This document shows, piece by piece, positions 35,473 through 44,961 of a DNA stretch of 64,000 nucleotides. The notes below the pieces were generated by a model that saw only the letters and a list, made by a program, of their open reading frames with translations, did no database searches and had not been told where the DNA came from. The stretch covers positions 19,684-83,683 of the forward strand of contig VXSB01000056.1 in assembly GCA_009838175.1 (NCBI GenBank), in the 5' to 3' direction. Numbering within the stretch: position 1 is the first letter of the stretch; every line of letters starts with the position of its first letter. Position numbers and translations under genes: made by a program. The stretch comes from Chloroflexota bacterium. Lineage in GTDB: Bacteria > Chloroflexota > Dehalococcoidia > Lucifugimonadales > Lucifugimonadaceae.

Positions 35473-38295
35473 TCACAACCCCCGATTGCAAACTACTGGC
35501 TCCGAGGCTAGTAGCACTCTCAACCTGTGCAAGTCGGGCAAGCCGAGAATGTCTGATATGCCGTCGTCTAAAGCTGTTCGCGCTGGACATTGAGCCATCC
35601 CCTGGAACGGGTCAAACTCCGCATCTACCAACTCATCAAACAGATTGGACATCCCGCTGAGTTGCGACGTCGTAATCTGCCGAGGGTCCAGTACAGGCAG
35701 GATTCTAAGTTCTGCTTTCTTGAACTTAACCCAAGGTCCCCGAGTCGTCGTCCTGATTCCGAGCAACGCAAGAATTCCCAAACTTGAGTTCATCCAGACC
35801 GTCAAGGCTTTTTCGGTTATCTCATCTTCAACGCGTACTGGCCACCATACATTGGACAATACTCTGTCCTCGGAACGCATCGCAACCACCCTAGCGGTTT
35901 CTAGCCACAGGCGCTCACTGATAAGGAATCGACTGGATTGTTGCCATAGGCGCTCCCCATAACCTAGGCGTTGATTACCCTTCGGCCGTGCTAACGGAGA
36001 AAGATAAGTATCCGACTCACATATCAATGATTTTCGCTCTTCCGTATCATGCCCTGTGACCATCGGATACGCAGTCAATGAAGAAGTCCGTTCAAACCCA
36101 TCAACCAGTCGCCGCTGATCCGGCCCAATCTCGGCGATGTCATCTACGCGACACATCGGGACATTGCCGGTACTAGTCTCGCCGGGTATCCATACTTCGC
36201 CATTGTTCAAAAGCCTCAACGCGCTCCTGACGACATCGGCGCGAGCGAACTGTACACCTATCCATTGCTTGCCCTTGAGTTTCGATTCCGGTATTGAGAA
36301 CACTTCTCCTACATGTTCGCCGCCGACCCCTAAAAGCGCACTGCCTGTATCCTCGACATGCGCCGGTTGCGTCATATTCACCGCATCCGCCACCAGATTC
36401 GCATCCACAATACCTTTCGGGTTCTGCCAAAGGTTCACGAAGGTGGTCCGATGGTCTACGCCGTTTCCGTTCTCAGGACGGCGCGTAGCGATCAGCAACG
36501 CTTCTGACAGATCCGTGCTGTCAGAAAAGTTCCATCGATCAGGATCGTGTGACGTTACAACTACGTCTAACGTGTAACCGTTCTCTATCAACGCCCGAGT
36601 CTGTGACCAAGACGGGCCAGTGCAAACCGTTACTGGCAAAACTAGCGCCAAGCGTCCCTCGCCCGGTCGCAACTTTGGCGATGCCGCGGCAACAAACGCC
36701 GCGCCAAGCCCGGCCGTCGATGTCGCCTGCATCGACTTTAGGCGTCGCGACAACTCACTTTGAAGCTTCCTACGCTCCGACTGTTGCAAACTTCCGAACA
36801 ACAGATTCCCGCCCACGGACCGCGTGAAAGGGGGGTTCATTATCGCAAGATCCAAATTGGGCAGCGTTGCGGTTACGCCTTCAGTTGCGCCTCGCGTACC
36901 GCCGCCAAACACCGCTCCGGCATCCCGCAATGTAGTGCCAAAATCAGGGTCTGAAAGTGCAAACTGCACTGCCGCCTCATCTGTGTTCAAAAACTCCAAA
37001 GATCCAAGCAGCGACTGATCACCATTCACGCCCAACGGCATCACATATAGATTCATTCGATCAAACTGAATCGACGGATTCAGCATCGCCAGACTGGTTG
37101 CCGCGAAATGAATCGCCGATAGCTGCACGTCGTAACCGTGCAACGCCTGCTCAACCATTGCTTTGTGTAAAGCAGCCGATTCCGATCCACCTGCATCTCG
37201 ATGTTTACGCTCCACCTCTGCAGCGACCGCCATCAAGAGCGTTCCAGTTCCGCAAGCCAGATCAGCAATGTTTAGAGAAGCGGGAAACTCGTGGGCCGAC
37301 CAGTTAACACCAGCTGGCCAGTTGTGAAAGACAAGCCGCGATAGCATCGTCGCCGCCGGAACGGATGTGTAGTACGCGCCGGTGAACTTGGCATCCGACA
37401 ACAGTGTGTGGAACAGCCGACCGGAAAGATCGTGCCCCTCCAAAGTCCAGGTATCCCTGACGGCTTGAACCAAGGGTTCGATTACGGGAAGGTGAAAATC
37501 ATTTGGCGCGTCCTTGAGCACATCTACGATGAATCCAGCCAGTTCGAATACCGGCACATAGTCGACTTCGTCCATAATTTGCGACCACGCGTCACTTAGG
37601 CCGTCGAGTCCGCCGATTAGGGCTTCATTGACAGTTGCAACATTCGCATCGACAACGGCAAGTCGTTCTTGAAATGCCAACGCATTGAACAACACCAAAG
37701 ATCCGATACGTAATGCAGCATCCCGGTCTCTTTCACTATCAGATTTGGCGATTATTGCTGATATTCGCTGCGCGATTCTTGCATGACCAGCTATCACTTT
37801 CGCCGAATCTTCGACCGCGTACCCTACTACCATTGCTGCAACTTGGACACGATCAAATCCTTCGATATCCAACTGAAGCACGCGCAAGTGGTCCGCCAAG
37901 TCAACGATCGATCCGCTTCGCACACGTCGGTTGCCCGCCAAGTCGCCTCGAACACCGTGTAACCACCATTGGATGTCATCAGCATCCTCAAGACAGGATG
38001 CAACATCCGAAGCTTGGCGGAATCGATCGGGATATACGACGCCCAAAACACCCAAGTGCTTGGAAAAAGAGATCAATCGGGCGTCAAGTTGGGATTCCAA
38101 ATCGCTTAAGGAGCCGGCGTACTTGCACTCCAAAATGACGTCGTCGCCAGTCCTCAACGCAACCCGAACATCTGGAACCCCTTGCCGACTACGTCGCTCA
38201 GCGCGTGCCTTAATGCCGCGATCTCTGAGCATTCGGGCGAGTTCGATGTTGAACGTCTCTTCGCGGTTAGTCTCGCTGTTGTTTCGTCTGGGCAT
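35473..38295 (-). CDS. Nuclease-methylase fusion, type IIG-like restriction/modification protein
   Basis: A 940-residue protein from the ATG at 38295; the frame runs to 38454 but the extra N-terminus lacks typical sequence. Residues about 41-58 give a PD...ECK pattern like a PD-(D/E)xK nuclease (VPDVRV, ILECKYA). A helical region follows. GAYYTSVPAATML, ADLACGTG (about 344-351) and MNPPF (487-490) are motifs X, I and IV of an N6-adenine DNA methylase of the HsdM/type IIG class. The C-terminal third is probably target recognition, with YGERLWQQSSRF and NVWWPV blocks typical of type IIG C-termini. Single-chain restriction-modification is the likeliest role. A BREX-like or non-restricting methylase is possible. 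Confidence 0.8.
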   Translation of the reverse strand: MPRRNNSETNREETFNIELARMLRDRGIKARAERRSRQGVPDVRVALRTGDDVILECKYAGSLSDLESQLDARLISFSKHLGVLGVVYPDRFRQASDVASCLEDADDIQWWLHGVRGDLAGNRRVRSGSIVDLADHLRVLQLDIEGFDRVQVAAMVVGYAVEDSAKVIAGHARIAQRISAIIAKSDSERDRDAALRIGSLVLFNALAFQERLAVVDANVATVNEALIGGLDGLSDAWSQIMDEVDYVPVFELAGFIVDVLKDAPNDFHLPVIEPLVQAVRDTWTLEGHDLSGRLFHTLLSDAKFTGAYYTSVPAATMLSRLVFHNWPAGVNWSAHEFPASLNIADLACGTGTLLMAVAAEVERKHRDAGGSESAALHKAMVEQALHGYDVQLSAIHFAATSLAMLNPSIQFDRMNLYVMPLGVNGDQSLLGSLEFLNTDEAAVQFALSDPDFGTTLRDAGAVFGGGTRGATEGVTATLPNLDLAIMNPPFTRSVGGNLLFGSLQQSERRKLQSELSRRLKSMQATSTAGLGAAFVAAASPKLRPGEGRLALVLPVTVCTGPSWSQTRALIENGYTLDVVVTSHDPDRWNFSDSTDLSEALLIATRRPENGNGVDHRTTFVNLWQNPKGIVDANLVADAVNMTQPAHVEDTGSALLGVGGEHVGEVFSIPESKLKGKQWIGVQFARADVVRSALRLLNNGEVWIPGETSTGNVPMCRVDDIAEIGPDQRRLVDGFERTSSLTAYPMVTGHDTEERKSLICESDTYLSPLARPKGNQRLGYGERLWQQSSRFLISERLWLETARVVAMRSEDRVLSNVWWPVRVEDEITEKALTVWMNSSLGILALLGIRTTTRGPWVKFKKAELRILPVLDPRQITTSQLSGMSNLFDELVDAEFDPFQGMAQCPARTALDDGISDILGLPDLHRLRVLLASEPVVCNRGL

Positions 38296-38623
38296 GGCCG
38301 ATATACCGGTTCTCAAACTTGCTGGTTGCAAGTCATTTGTGGTGCTTGCGAGGTGCTGAACAGGGATTCTATTACGTGATGACCATCTCGTAAAAGCGGA
38401 ATGGCAAAATCTGGTATTGCTCGCTGTTTGGGCACTCGATCCAAGCATCATCACTTCAAAACATCAAAAACCAACATCCATCCCTTAAATCTTTACGAAT
38501 CCTTTATATCCCAGTTCAACAACGCGCTTGACAACCACAACATCAGTAGTAATATAATAGCTATTAACACATACATGCCATTCTGATGCTGAATCGGCAC
38601 CTGCCAAGAATCACTCTCGAATC
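38296..38623. other. Divergent regulatory region
   Basis: 328 bp between the leftward methylase and the rightward radical SAM gene. AT-rich from about 38440 to 38580. It contains a strong sigma70-type promoter for the rightward gene and a palindrome, listed separately. No gene, tRNA or terminator was recognised. Confidence 0.6.
38528..38558 (+). promoter_or_regulatory. Sigma70-type promoter of the radical SAM gene
   Basis: A perfect TTGACA (38528-38533) and a perfect TATAAT (38553-38558), with a 19-base spacer, slightly long. Transcription would begin near 38565, about 60 bases before the ATG. A 12-bp palindrome TAATAGCTATTA (38556-38567) covers the -10 box and start site and could be a repressor site. 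Confidence 0.6.
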
Positions 38624-40093
38624 ATGCTCACCAAAACTCGACCTGACCGATGGACAAAGATGTACCACCTCGGCAAGATGGCGACCGATGACATCATCCT
38701 GCCGTCTGCACAGGCAGGGCAGAGCCCGATGCCTGTCAAGGAGCGCGCTCCGTACTCTATCCCGCGCAACAATCCGGGGCCGGGCGTCTACCGATCCCGT
38801 CTCCCAAACGGCAAGTTCACGAACCTCATGCAGGTGATGTTCACCGATTTCTGCAAGATGGACTGCCATTTCTGCCCGAACAGTCACTGGGTGCCGCGCA
38901 AACGCTACGGCTTCAAGGTCGATGAGCTCGCCAAGACCTTCAACGACCTCCTCGAGCGTCAGACCGTCCAAGGGCTATTCCTGAGCTCCGGAGTCGCTGG
39001 AACCGGAAGCAAGACTACCGAACGAATGGTCAAGGTCGTCGATCTAATCCGCAACAAATACAAGTTCGACGGGTACGTCCACCTCAAAGTGATGCCTGGC
39101 ACCGAGCGCGACATTGTCGAAGCCGCACACCTCCTCGGAACCCGCCTCTCGGTAAACCTCGAGACCACCACCGTCGAACACATGGACAAGCTCTCCAAGA
39201 TGAAGCACTACCAGCGCGACATCATGGATCCGATGGCGTGGATCGACGAGCTCAAACGCGGTCCGACCAACGGCGCGATCGGACAAGCGACACAGCTAGT
39301 CGTCGGCGCGGCTGATGAGACCGATCTCGATATTCTGAACCGCATGTCACAGCTCTATGCCGACTGGGAGCTCAAGCGCGTCTACTTCTCGCCATTCCGT
39401 CCGGTGCGATACACGCCGCTCGAAGAGCATCCCGCAACTCCGATGCAGCGAACCAACCGGCTCTATCAGCTCGACTGGCTCAAACGCGTCTACAAGTTCT
39501 CCGACAACGAGATCAAACTCGGATTTGACAAAGGAGGATTCTTGCCACTCGAACTCGATCCCAAACAGACCATCGCGCTCGAAAACCTCGACGCATTTCC
39601 TGTCGATATCAACACCGCCAACCGCGACCAACTCATGCGAACCCCCGGACTCGGACCCGTCAGTGTCGAGCGCATACTCAACAACCGACGTCGGGCCAAG
39701 ATCACCCGATGGCAGGAACTCACCGTCATGGGTGTGGTCCAGAAGTGGGCATGGCCATTCATCACCTTCCCCGGCCATCGCCCCGAGCCTGCCAAGCAGC
39801 TACGCCTCGATTCCTTACTCAGCCAGGAGCGCAAAACCCGCAGCGACGGCGGCATCGAGCATCTGACGCGCAACAGGGCAGAGGTCAAACGCGAAACGAG
39901 AGCATCGATCTTGGCCGACCCCGGCGAACCCTTCGGCACTCAAACCACGCTCACGCCCACACCCTGCGGTATACGGTCCAACTGTGATGGCTGCGCCCTG
40001 TACAACACGCCTGGGCATCCTGGCTCTAGCAAGGGGTTAGTCAGGTATACGCCGTCTCGGAGCTTTGAGAAAGTCGCTTCCCCCTCACCCTAA
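38624..40093 (+). CDS. Putative DNA modification/repair radical SAM protein
   Basis: A 489-residue radical SAM enzyme of the type usually found beside a SAM-linked uracil-DNA-glycosylase-like protein. The [4Fe-4S] motif is Cys77-x3-Cys81-x2-Cys84 in DFCKMDCHFC. The barrel follows (LFLSSGVAGTGSKTTE, HLKVMPGT, SVNLETTT). A helix-hairpin-helix DNA-binding motif is at about 329-352 (DINTANRDQLMRTPGLGP). Further cysteines near the C-terminus (TPCGIRSNCDGC) may hold another cluster. No glycosylase partner is adjacent here. The stop codon TAA and the last residues lie inside a palindromic repeat. Confidence 0.88.
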   Translation: MLTKTRPDRWTKMYHLGKMATDDIILPSAQAGQSPMPVKERAPYSIPRNNPGPGVYRSRLPNGKFTNLMQVMFTDFCKMDCHFCPNSHWVPRKRYGFKVDELAKTFNDLLERQTVQGLFLSSGVAGTGSKTTERMVKVVDLIRNKYKFDGYVHLKVMPGTERDIVEAAHLLGTRLSVNLETTTVEHMDKLSKMKHYQRDIMDPMAWIDELKRGPTNGAIGQATQLVVGAADETDLDILNRMSQLYADWELKRVYFSPFRPVRYTPLEEHPATPMQRTNRLYQLDWLKRVYKFSDNEIKLGFDKGGFLPLELDPKQTIALENLDAFPVDINTANRDQLMRTPGLGPVSVERILNNRRRAKITRWQELTVMGVVQKWAWPFITFPGHRPEPAKQLRLDSLLSQERKTRSDGGIEHLTRNRAEVKRETRASILADPGEPFGTQTTLTPTPCGIRSNCDGCALYNTPGHPGSSKGLVRYTPSRSFEKVASPSP

Positions 40094-40118
40094 CCCTCTC
40101 CCACGGTGGGGAGAGGGG
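40081..40118. repeat. Family 1 palindromic repeat
   Basis: CCCCTCACCCTAA, then a CCCTCTCCC / GGGAGAGGG stem (40094-40117). It overlaps the 3' end of the radical SAM gene and supplies its stop codon. Confidence 0.85.
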
Positions 40119-40195
40119 ACTGTGCGCGCGTTCCCTCAATCCCCTTACAGAGAAGGGGCAGATTAAGAGGCGGTTAGCAAAGAGAGAACGCAGGG

Positions 40196-40268
40196 GTGCC
40201 CGGGGCGCGCATACCCCGCTCGCATCGCTCCGCTCGCTCGCGCCCCTTTCGTTTCACGAAAGGGGCAT
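40196..40268. repeat. Family 3 repeat, copy 1
   Basis: GCATACCCCGCTC, a GCTC-rich middle, then a GCCCCTTTCGT / ACGAAAGGGGC hairpin (40242-40266). A reverse-complement relative lies at 63675-63742. It lies just downstream of smpB. Confidence 0.8.
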
Positions 40269-40280
40269 CGTCGGGTTCAA

Positions 40281-40775
40281 TTACCTCCGCATTGCCCGTG
40301 CCATGTCTCGCTCTTGGTCACGACGTCGGATCGTTTCTCGACGATCTTCGTGCCGCTTGCCGCGAGCCAGTGAAATCGCCACCTTAGCAACGCCTCGAAC
40401 GATGTAGATCCGCTGGACCACGATCGTCAAACCCTGTTGCTCAACCCGTCCCCGTAGAAACTCGATCTCCTTGCGATGCAGCAACAGTTTTCGCTCTCGT
40501 AGCGGCTCATGCTGTGTCCAAATACCCGCCGACTCATACGGAGCGATATATGCGTTCACCAACCATGCCTCACCATCCGAGATACGCACATACGCATTCG
40601 AAATGTCAACCTTCGCATCCCGGATCGACTTGATCTCCGAGCCCTTCAACACCAATCCCGCCTCAAAGTCGTCTAGCAGGTGGTAGTCGTACCGGACACG
40701 TCGATTCGTAGCCATCGTCCCAGACGTGGCTGCGCCATTGGCAGATGCTTTTTTCTTGCGATTCTTGCGTGCCAT
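40281..40775 (-). CDS. smpB: SsrA-binding protein SmpB
   Basis: A 164-residue tmRNA-binding protein for trans-translation rescue of stalled ribosomes. After a basic leader of about 24 residues, the core reads RVRYDYHLLDDFEAGLVLKGSEIKSIR, then NAYIAPYE, and the Arg/Lys-rich C-terminal tail needed for the mRNA channel. Length is near normal (about 150-160). No tmRNA gene was recognised beside it. It is downstream of a processing protease gene with repeats between. Confidence 0.97.
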   Translation of the reverse strand: MARKNRKKKASANGAATSGTMATNRRVRYDYHLLDDFEAGLVLKGSEIKSIRDAKVDISNAYVRISDGEAWLVNAYIAPYESAGIWTQHEPLRERKLLLHRKEIEFLRGRVEQQGLTIVVQRIYIVRGVAKVAISLARGKRHEDRRETIRRRDQERDMARAMRR

Positions 40776-40789
40776 AACGAGAAATCAAC

Positions 40790-40830
40790 GTCATTCCCGC
40801 GAAGGTGGAAATCCGGAGGGATGCAGGGCA
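40790..40830. repeat. Family 2 REP-like repeat, diverged
   Basis: GTCATTCCCGCGAAGG continues as TGGAAATCCGGAGGG, a diverged copy of the 25079-25103 repeat with an imperfect stem. It lies 14 bp before the smpB start. Confidence 0.65.
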
Positions 40831-40917
40831 GAGGTCACTAACCCCATCTACCACAATTATGCGAAAAATCGTAGGGGCAATCCTCGTGGTTGCCCGCATT
40901 CCTACAGCCGCTCGCCC

Positions 40918-42363
40918 CTAAGGCCCTACCGCGGTCGTAACCTGCGTCTGGAAGTTCAACTGCTTAATCGCGGCATCCATCTGTGGCTCGACCCAATCGA
41001 CGTCCCGCTGGTCTGGCGTCGGATCACCCTCCACGATCACATCGGGAGTCAAACCCACACCCTCAATCACATTGCCCTCAGGCGTGTACCAGCGTCGGAT
41101 CGTGATGTTTAGACCAGCGCCATTGGACAAGGTGCGAGTGATGTTGACGCTTCCTTTCCCGAATGTCTTAACACCGATCAGTACTGCGCGCCCATGGTCC
41201 TGAATCGCTCCCGCAAAGAGCTCAGCGCCGCTACCTGACCACTCGTTCACAAGCACGACAATCGGCACGTTCTCGAAATTCGCCTCACCATGGGCATAGA
41301 AGTCCCTCCGAGCACCGTTTCGGTCCTGTTCGTAAGCCAACCGGCCCTCAGGAATGAACTCGCTAGCCGAATCGAGTGTCGCATGTAGCAATCCGCCCGG
41401 ATTGTTCCTCAGATCGATCACGACACCCTCAGCGCCTTGATCCAGAAGCTCATTCATAAGCTCTCGGATCTCCCCGGGTGTCTCATCCGTAAAAGTGCGG
41501 ATATCCATCTCGCCGTACGGCGTATCTGGAATCATTCTCGTGAACACCGACTTCAACGGAACGCGCCCGCGGACTATCTCGACATCTATCGGATCCGTTT
41601 CACCAACACGCAGGATCGTCAGGACCACCGGTACGCCTTCTTCGCCGCGGATCACCAACACCGCCTCGCTGACCGTCCAAGTCGTCGCATCGACACCATC
41701 AACCGCCAGTATGCGGTCACCAGCTTTGATCCCCGCCTTCTCCGCAGGTTGGCCTGGCATCGGAGACTGAATAATCACGCCTTTGCCGTCCGGCGCCTGC
41801 GCGACAGTAGCTCCGATCCCGAAGAACTCCCCAGCGAGATCATCACGGCTCATTCGCATCTGCTCAGCCGAGATGTATGTCATGTGCGGGTCGCCGAGGG
41901 CCTCGATGAAGCCCAAGATCGCCTGCTCAGACATCTCACCGTGATCGATGAGGCTGTAGTCCACATACTCATCATTGATGAACTGGAACGCCTCCCAGAT
42001 AACAGCAACATCTCCGGGCACCGCATCTGGCAGTTCGCGTGTATTGGGAAGCTCGACAACCTGAGGCACTTCCTCTTCGCCGTTGTTCGAGGCATCGGCT
42101 ACAGATTCATCGGCTGGCGTTTCAGGTTCTTCGTCAACAACCTCGACTGCCGGCACTTCAGAGTCCGCATCGTCCTCGGTAGTTTCAGGAGCATCGGAAG
42201 AAACCTCGACCTCGGCGACCGAAGTCACAGCAACGTTGTCATCTTGAACGACCTCGCTTACCGGCTCGCTTTCTGAAGTGCAGGCGAACGCGAACAGCAG
42301 CGTCAGCGACATCGCCGAGATTACGAACAGGGAAAAGCGGTCGAAGATGGTTTGTCGTTTCAT
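40918..42363 (-). CDS. C-terminal processing peptidase, S41 family lipoprotein
   Basis: A 481-residue exported protease. The signal ends at FAFAC (Cys28), making it a probable lipoprotein. Residues about 30-110 are a Glu/Val/Asp/Ser-rich spacer. A PDZ domain follows (GKGVIIQSPMPGQPAEKAGIKAGDRILAVDG, broken here only for length at about 193-223). The S41 catalytic Ser is in EWSGSGAELF (about Ser378) and Lys403 is in TFGKG. It would cleave proteins or peptidoglycan-hydrolase regulators at their C-termini in the cell envelope. Start ATG at 42363. Confidence 0.93.
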   Translation of the reverse strand: MKRQTIFDRFSLFVISAMSLTLLFAFACTSESEPVSEVVQDDNVAVTSVAEVEVSSDAPETTEDDADSEVPAVEVVDEEPETPADESVADASNNGEEEVPQVVELPNTRELPDAVPGDVAVIWEAFQFINDEYVDYSLIDHGEMSEQAILGFIEALGDPHMTYISAEQMRMSRDDLAGEFFGIGATVAQAPDGKGVIIQSPMPGQPAEKAGIKAGDRILAVDGVDATTWTVSEAVLVIRGEEGVPVVLTILRVGETDPIDVEIVRGRVPLKSVFTRMIPDTPYGEMDIRTFTDETPGEIRELMNELLDQGAEGVVIDLRNNPGGLLHATLDSASEFIPEGRLAYEQDRNGARRDFYAHGEANFENVPIVVLVNEWSGSGAELFAGAIQDHGRAVLIGVKTFGKGSVNITRTLSNGAGLNITIRRWYTPEGNVIEGVGLTPDVIVEGDPTPDQRDVDWVEPQMDAAIKQLNFQTQVTTAVGP

Positions 42364-42569
42364 TTGGACAGGCGATTAACGCGGCGTATTCAGAATTGCA
42401 TGGATATCAGGGTATACGAAGCCAATGGTTAATCCGATTGCTTACGACTGTCCAACCCCGCCTTCGGCACTCCCAGCTTTACATAACATGTCTAGTGCGA
42501 AGTAACCTATTTCCCACGTTCCAGTCCCACCGTCAACAACCGCATCGTTTCGCCGTAATCCGTGGGGTT

Positions 42570-43730
42570 TCAGACGACCGCGCCGTTGGTTGAGCCTTCT
42601 ACAGCGACTTCACGACTATTCGTGCTCAATGCGGCATCGATAGCAAAACGCAACTCGTCGATGCCCCACCGCTTAATGGCTGAGGTCATCACAGCGCCGT
42701 TCTCCGACACATCGTTGTCCGTCGTCGGTTCCTTGGCCACGAGGTCTAGCTTGTTCAACACGAGGACCCGCGGCGTCTCACCGAGTCCGAGATCGTCGAG
42801 CACGCCGTCGACGACTTCTGCAGCCTCGGCAGCTAACGGGTTCGAGATGTCCGTCACGTGAATCAGCAAGTCGGCGAACATCGCCTCTTCCAATGTGGCG
42901 TTGAACGCGTCGATGAGTATCGGCGGGAGCTTGTTGATAAATCCCACGGTGTCGCTCAGCGTCGCCGGCGTCCCCGAAGGTAGATACAGCCGTCGTGTCG
43001 TCGTATCGAGTGTTTCGAACGGTCGATCTATAGATCTGATGTCTGCACCCGTCAGGGTGTTGAATAGCGCCGATTTGCCCGCATTCGTGTATCCGACCAA
43101 GGAAACGGTCCTAACATCGCCACGCACTCTCCGACGCCTCTGAGCGCCTCGTTGATCTCTGACACTGGAGATGGCACGTCGCAGATCACGTGCCTTCAAT
43201 CGCATCAATCGACGGTCGGTTTCAATCTGTGATTCACCGGGACCGCGAGTGCCGATGCCGCCGCCTAGGCGCTCCAAGTGTGACCATTGCCCTGCAAGTC
43301 TCGGCATCAGATACTCGACCTGTGCCAACTCGACCTGCAACTTGCCCTCACGAGTCCGTGCGCGGCCCGCAAAGATGTCGAGGATCAGCGCTGTACGGTC
43401 AATAACCTTGACCTTTAGTCGGTCTTCGAGGACGCGTTGCTGCGCCGGTGTCAATTCGTCGTCGCAGATGACTGTCTCGCAATGAAGCGAACCAACTGTA
43501 TCTTCGATCTCTTCGAGCTTGCCTGAGCCCACATACGTCGGTGATGGCGCGTTCAAAGTCTGCGTGATTGTCGCAACCGGATTCGCACCCGCGGCGCGTG
43601 CCAGCGCGTCGAGTTCAGCGACCGAATCTTCGAGCTTCCAACTTTTATCCCGCCTCCGTACCCGTACTCCAACTAGACAAGCTCGTTCCGGTTTCGGTCC
43701 CGTCCAATGTGATCGTTTTCGTCGTGACAA
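42570..43730 (-). CDS. hflX: Ribosome-associated GTPase HflX
   Basis: A 386-residue GTPase. The N-terminal HflX domain includes PSPTYVGSGK and CDDELTPAQQR, then GGGIGTRGPGES. The G domain has G1 VGYTNAGKS, G3 DTVG and G4 NKLD. HflX splits stalled 70S or 100S ribosomes under stress. TTG start at 43730; 22 bp after the dapL stop, so in the same operon. Confidence 0.96.
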   Translation of the reverse strand: MSRRKRSHWTGPKPERACLVGVRVRRRDKSWKLEDSVAELDALARAAGANPVATITQTLNAPSPTYVGSGKLEEIEDTVGSLHCETVICDDELTPAQQRVLEDRLKVKVIDRTALILDIFAGRARTREGKLQVELAQVEYLMPRLAGQWSHLERLGGGIGTRGPGESQIETDRRLMRLKARDLRRAISSVRDQRGAQRRRRVRGDVRTVSLVGYTNAGKSALFNTLTGADIRSIDRPFETLDTTTRRLYLPSGTPATLSDTVGFINKLPPILIDAFNATLEEAMFADLLIHVTDISNPLAAEAAEVVDGVLDDLGLGETPRVLVLNKLDLVAKEPTTDNDVSENGAVMTSAIKRWGIDELRFAIDAALSTNSREVAVEGSTNGAVV

Positions 43731-43752
43731 TTTATCTCACTCGAATGCCGTA

Positions 43753-44916
43753 TCAGACACTCCAACCAGATATGCGACGAATACCCTCGTCGATCTGATC
43801 GTCAGGAATCGTGAGCGAAAGTCGGATGTAGCCTTCGCCCGACGGCCCGTACGAGGCACCAGGTGTCACCACTACATCTCGCTCTTGAAGCATCTTCTCG
43901 GCAAAGCTGGCCGAAGTATACCCTTCAGGCACTCTCGTCCAAATATACAGTGTCGCTTTCGGTGTCTTGGCTTCGAGCCCGATCTCATTCAGCGCGGCGA
44001 CCACCTTGTCTCTGCGACGTTTGTAGATCGCATTGTTCCCATCGATCCACTCCTGAGGCAGATTCATCGCCTCGATACCCATCTCCTGAATCGCCTGAGA
44101 CAATCCAGAGTCGATATTCGACTTCACTCGCATCAATGCATCGACCATCTCAGAGTTGCCAACTGCCGCGCCTACTCGCCATCCAGTCATATTCGCGGTC
44201 TTCGACAGCGAGTGGAACTCCATGGCGACGTCTTTCGCGCCGGGAACCTGCAATATGCTCGGCGCTACATAGCCGTCGAAAGTGACTTCGGTGTAGCACG
44301 CATCGTGCAACAGGTAGAGGTCGAACTCCTTGGCATAAGCTACAGCCTCTTCGAAGTACGCCAGATCCGCCACTGCGCCCGTCGGGTTGTTCGGATAGTT
44401 CAACCACAACGTCTTGGCTTTGCGAGCAACATCGGTCGGAATCTCTGAGAAGTCTAGAAGGTAACCGTTATCTTCGTGCAGAGGCACAAAATGTGTCTCA
44501 CCGCCAGCGAACATCGTGCCGATCTCGTAGACCGGGTAGGCAGGGTCAGGTGATATCGAGATGTCACCAGGATCAATGAAGCACAAAGCGGCGTGCGCAA
44601 TCCCCTCTTTGGCCCCAATCAGGTTAATCGCCTCTGTCCCCGGATCGATCTCAACGCCGAAACGTCGTTCGTAGAACTCCGATACTGCTTGGCGGAACTC
44701 CGGCAAACCTTCGCTCTCCGGGTATCGGTGGTTAGGAGTCTTACGAGCGCCACGATCCAACGCGTCAAGGACGACATCGGGCGTCGGGATGTCAGGGTCG
44801 CCGATGCCGAACGACACCACATCGATGCCTTGCGCCTTTTTCGCCGCGATGGCTCGCGAGATGTTCACAAACAGGTAAGGCGGCAGTTGCTGCACACGTT
44901 TCGCTAGTTCTGGCAT
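43753..44916 (-). CDS. dapL: LL-diaminopimelate aminotransferase
   Basis: A 387-residue class I PLP aminotransferase. The start MPELAKRVQQLPPYLFVNI and GIGDPDIPTP are typical of the DapL2 type in bacteria with the one-step lysine branch. The Schiff-base Lys is in FHSLSKTANMTGWRVG, and NYPNNPTGA binds the cofactor region. It would turn tetrahydrodipicolinate directly into LL-diaminopimelate. The neighbouring dapF-like gene encodes the next pathway step, which supports the assignment over a general aspartate aminotransferase. Confidence 0.9.
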   Translation of the reverse strand: MPELAKRVQQLPPYLFVNISRAIAAKKAQGIDVVSFGIGDPDIPTPDVVLDALDRGARKTPNHRYPESEGLPEFRQAVSEFYERRFGVEIDPGTEAINLIGAKEGIAHAALCFIDPGDISISPDPAYPVYEIGTMFAGGETHFVPLHEDNGYLLDFSEIPTDVARKAKTLWLNYPNNPTGAVADLAYFEEAVAYAKEFDLYLLHDACYTEVTFDGYVAPSILQVPGAKDVAMEFHSLSKTANMTGWRVGAAVGNSEMVDALMRVKSNIDSGLSQAIQEMGIEAMNLPQEWIDGNNAIYKRRRDKVVAALNEIGLEAKTPKATLYIWTRVPEGYTSASFAEKMLQERDVVVTPGASYGPSGEGYIRLSLTIPDDQIDEGIRRISGWSV

Positions 44917-44961
44917 GTTTCTCCAACCTGAGCTTCAGGTTCTTCGATTGAATGGGTTCTA

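Noticed and set aside
40081..40280. A possible CRISPR array, because several short palindromes cluster here
   Set aside because: Repeats belong to different families and are not evenly spaced or identical.
40776..40917. A tmRNA gene next to smpB
   Set aside because: The gap holds a REP-like repeat and is too short for tmRNA; no CCA-type end or tag frame was recognised.
41437..42276. A 279-codon open frame on the plus strand inside the processing-protease gene
   Set aside because: It lies wholly antisense to a well-supported S41 peptidase and has a His/Arg-rich composition typical of a shadow frame.
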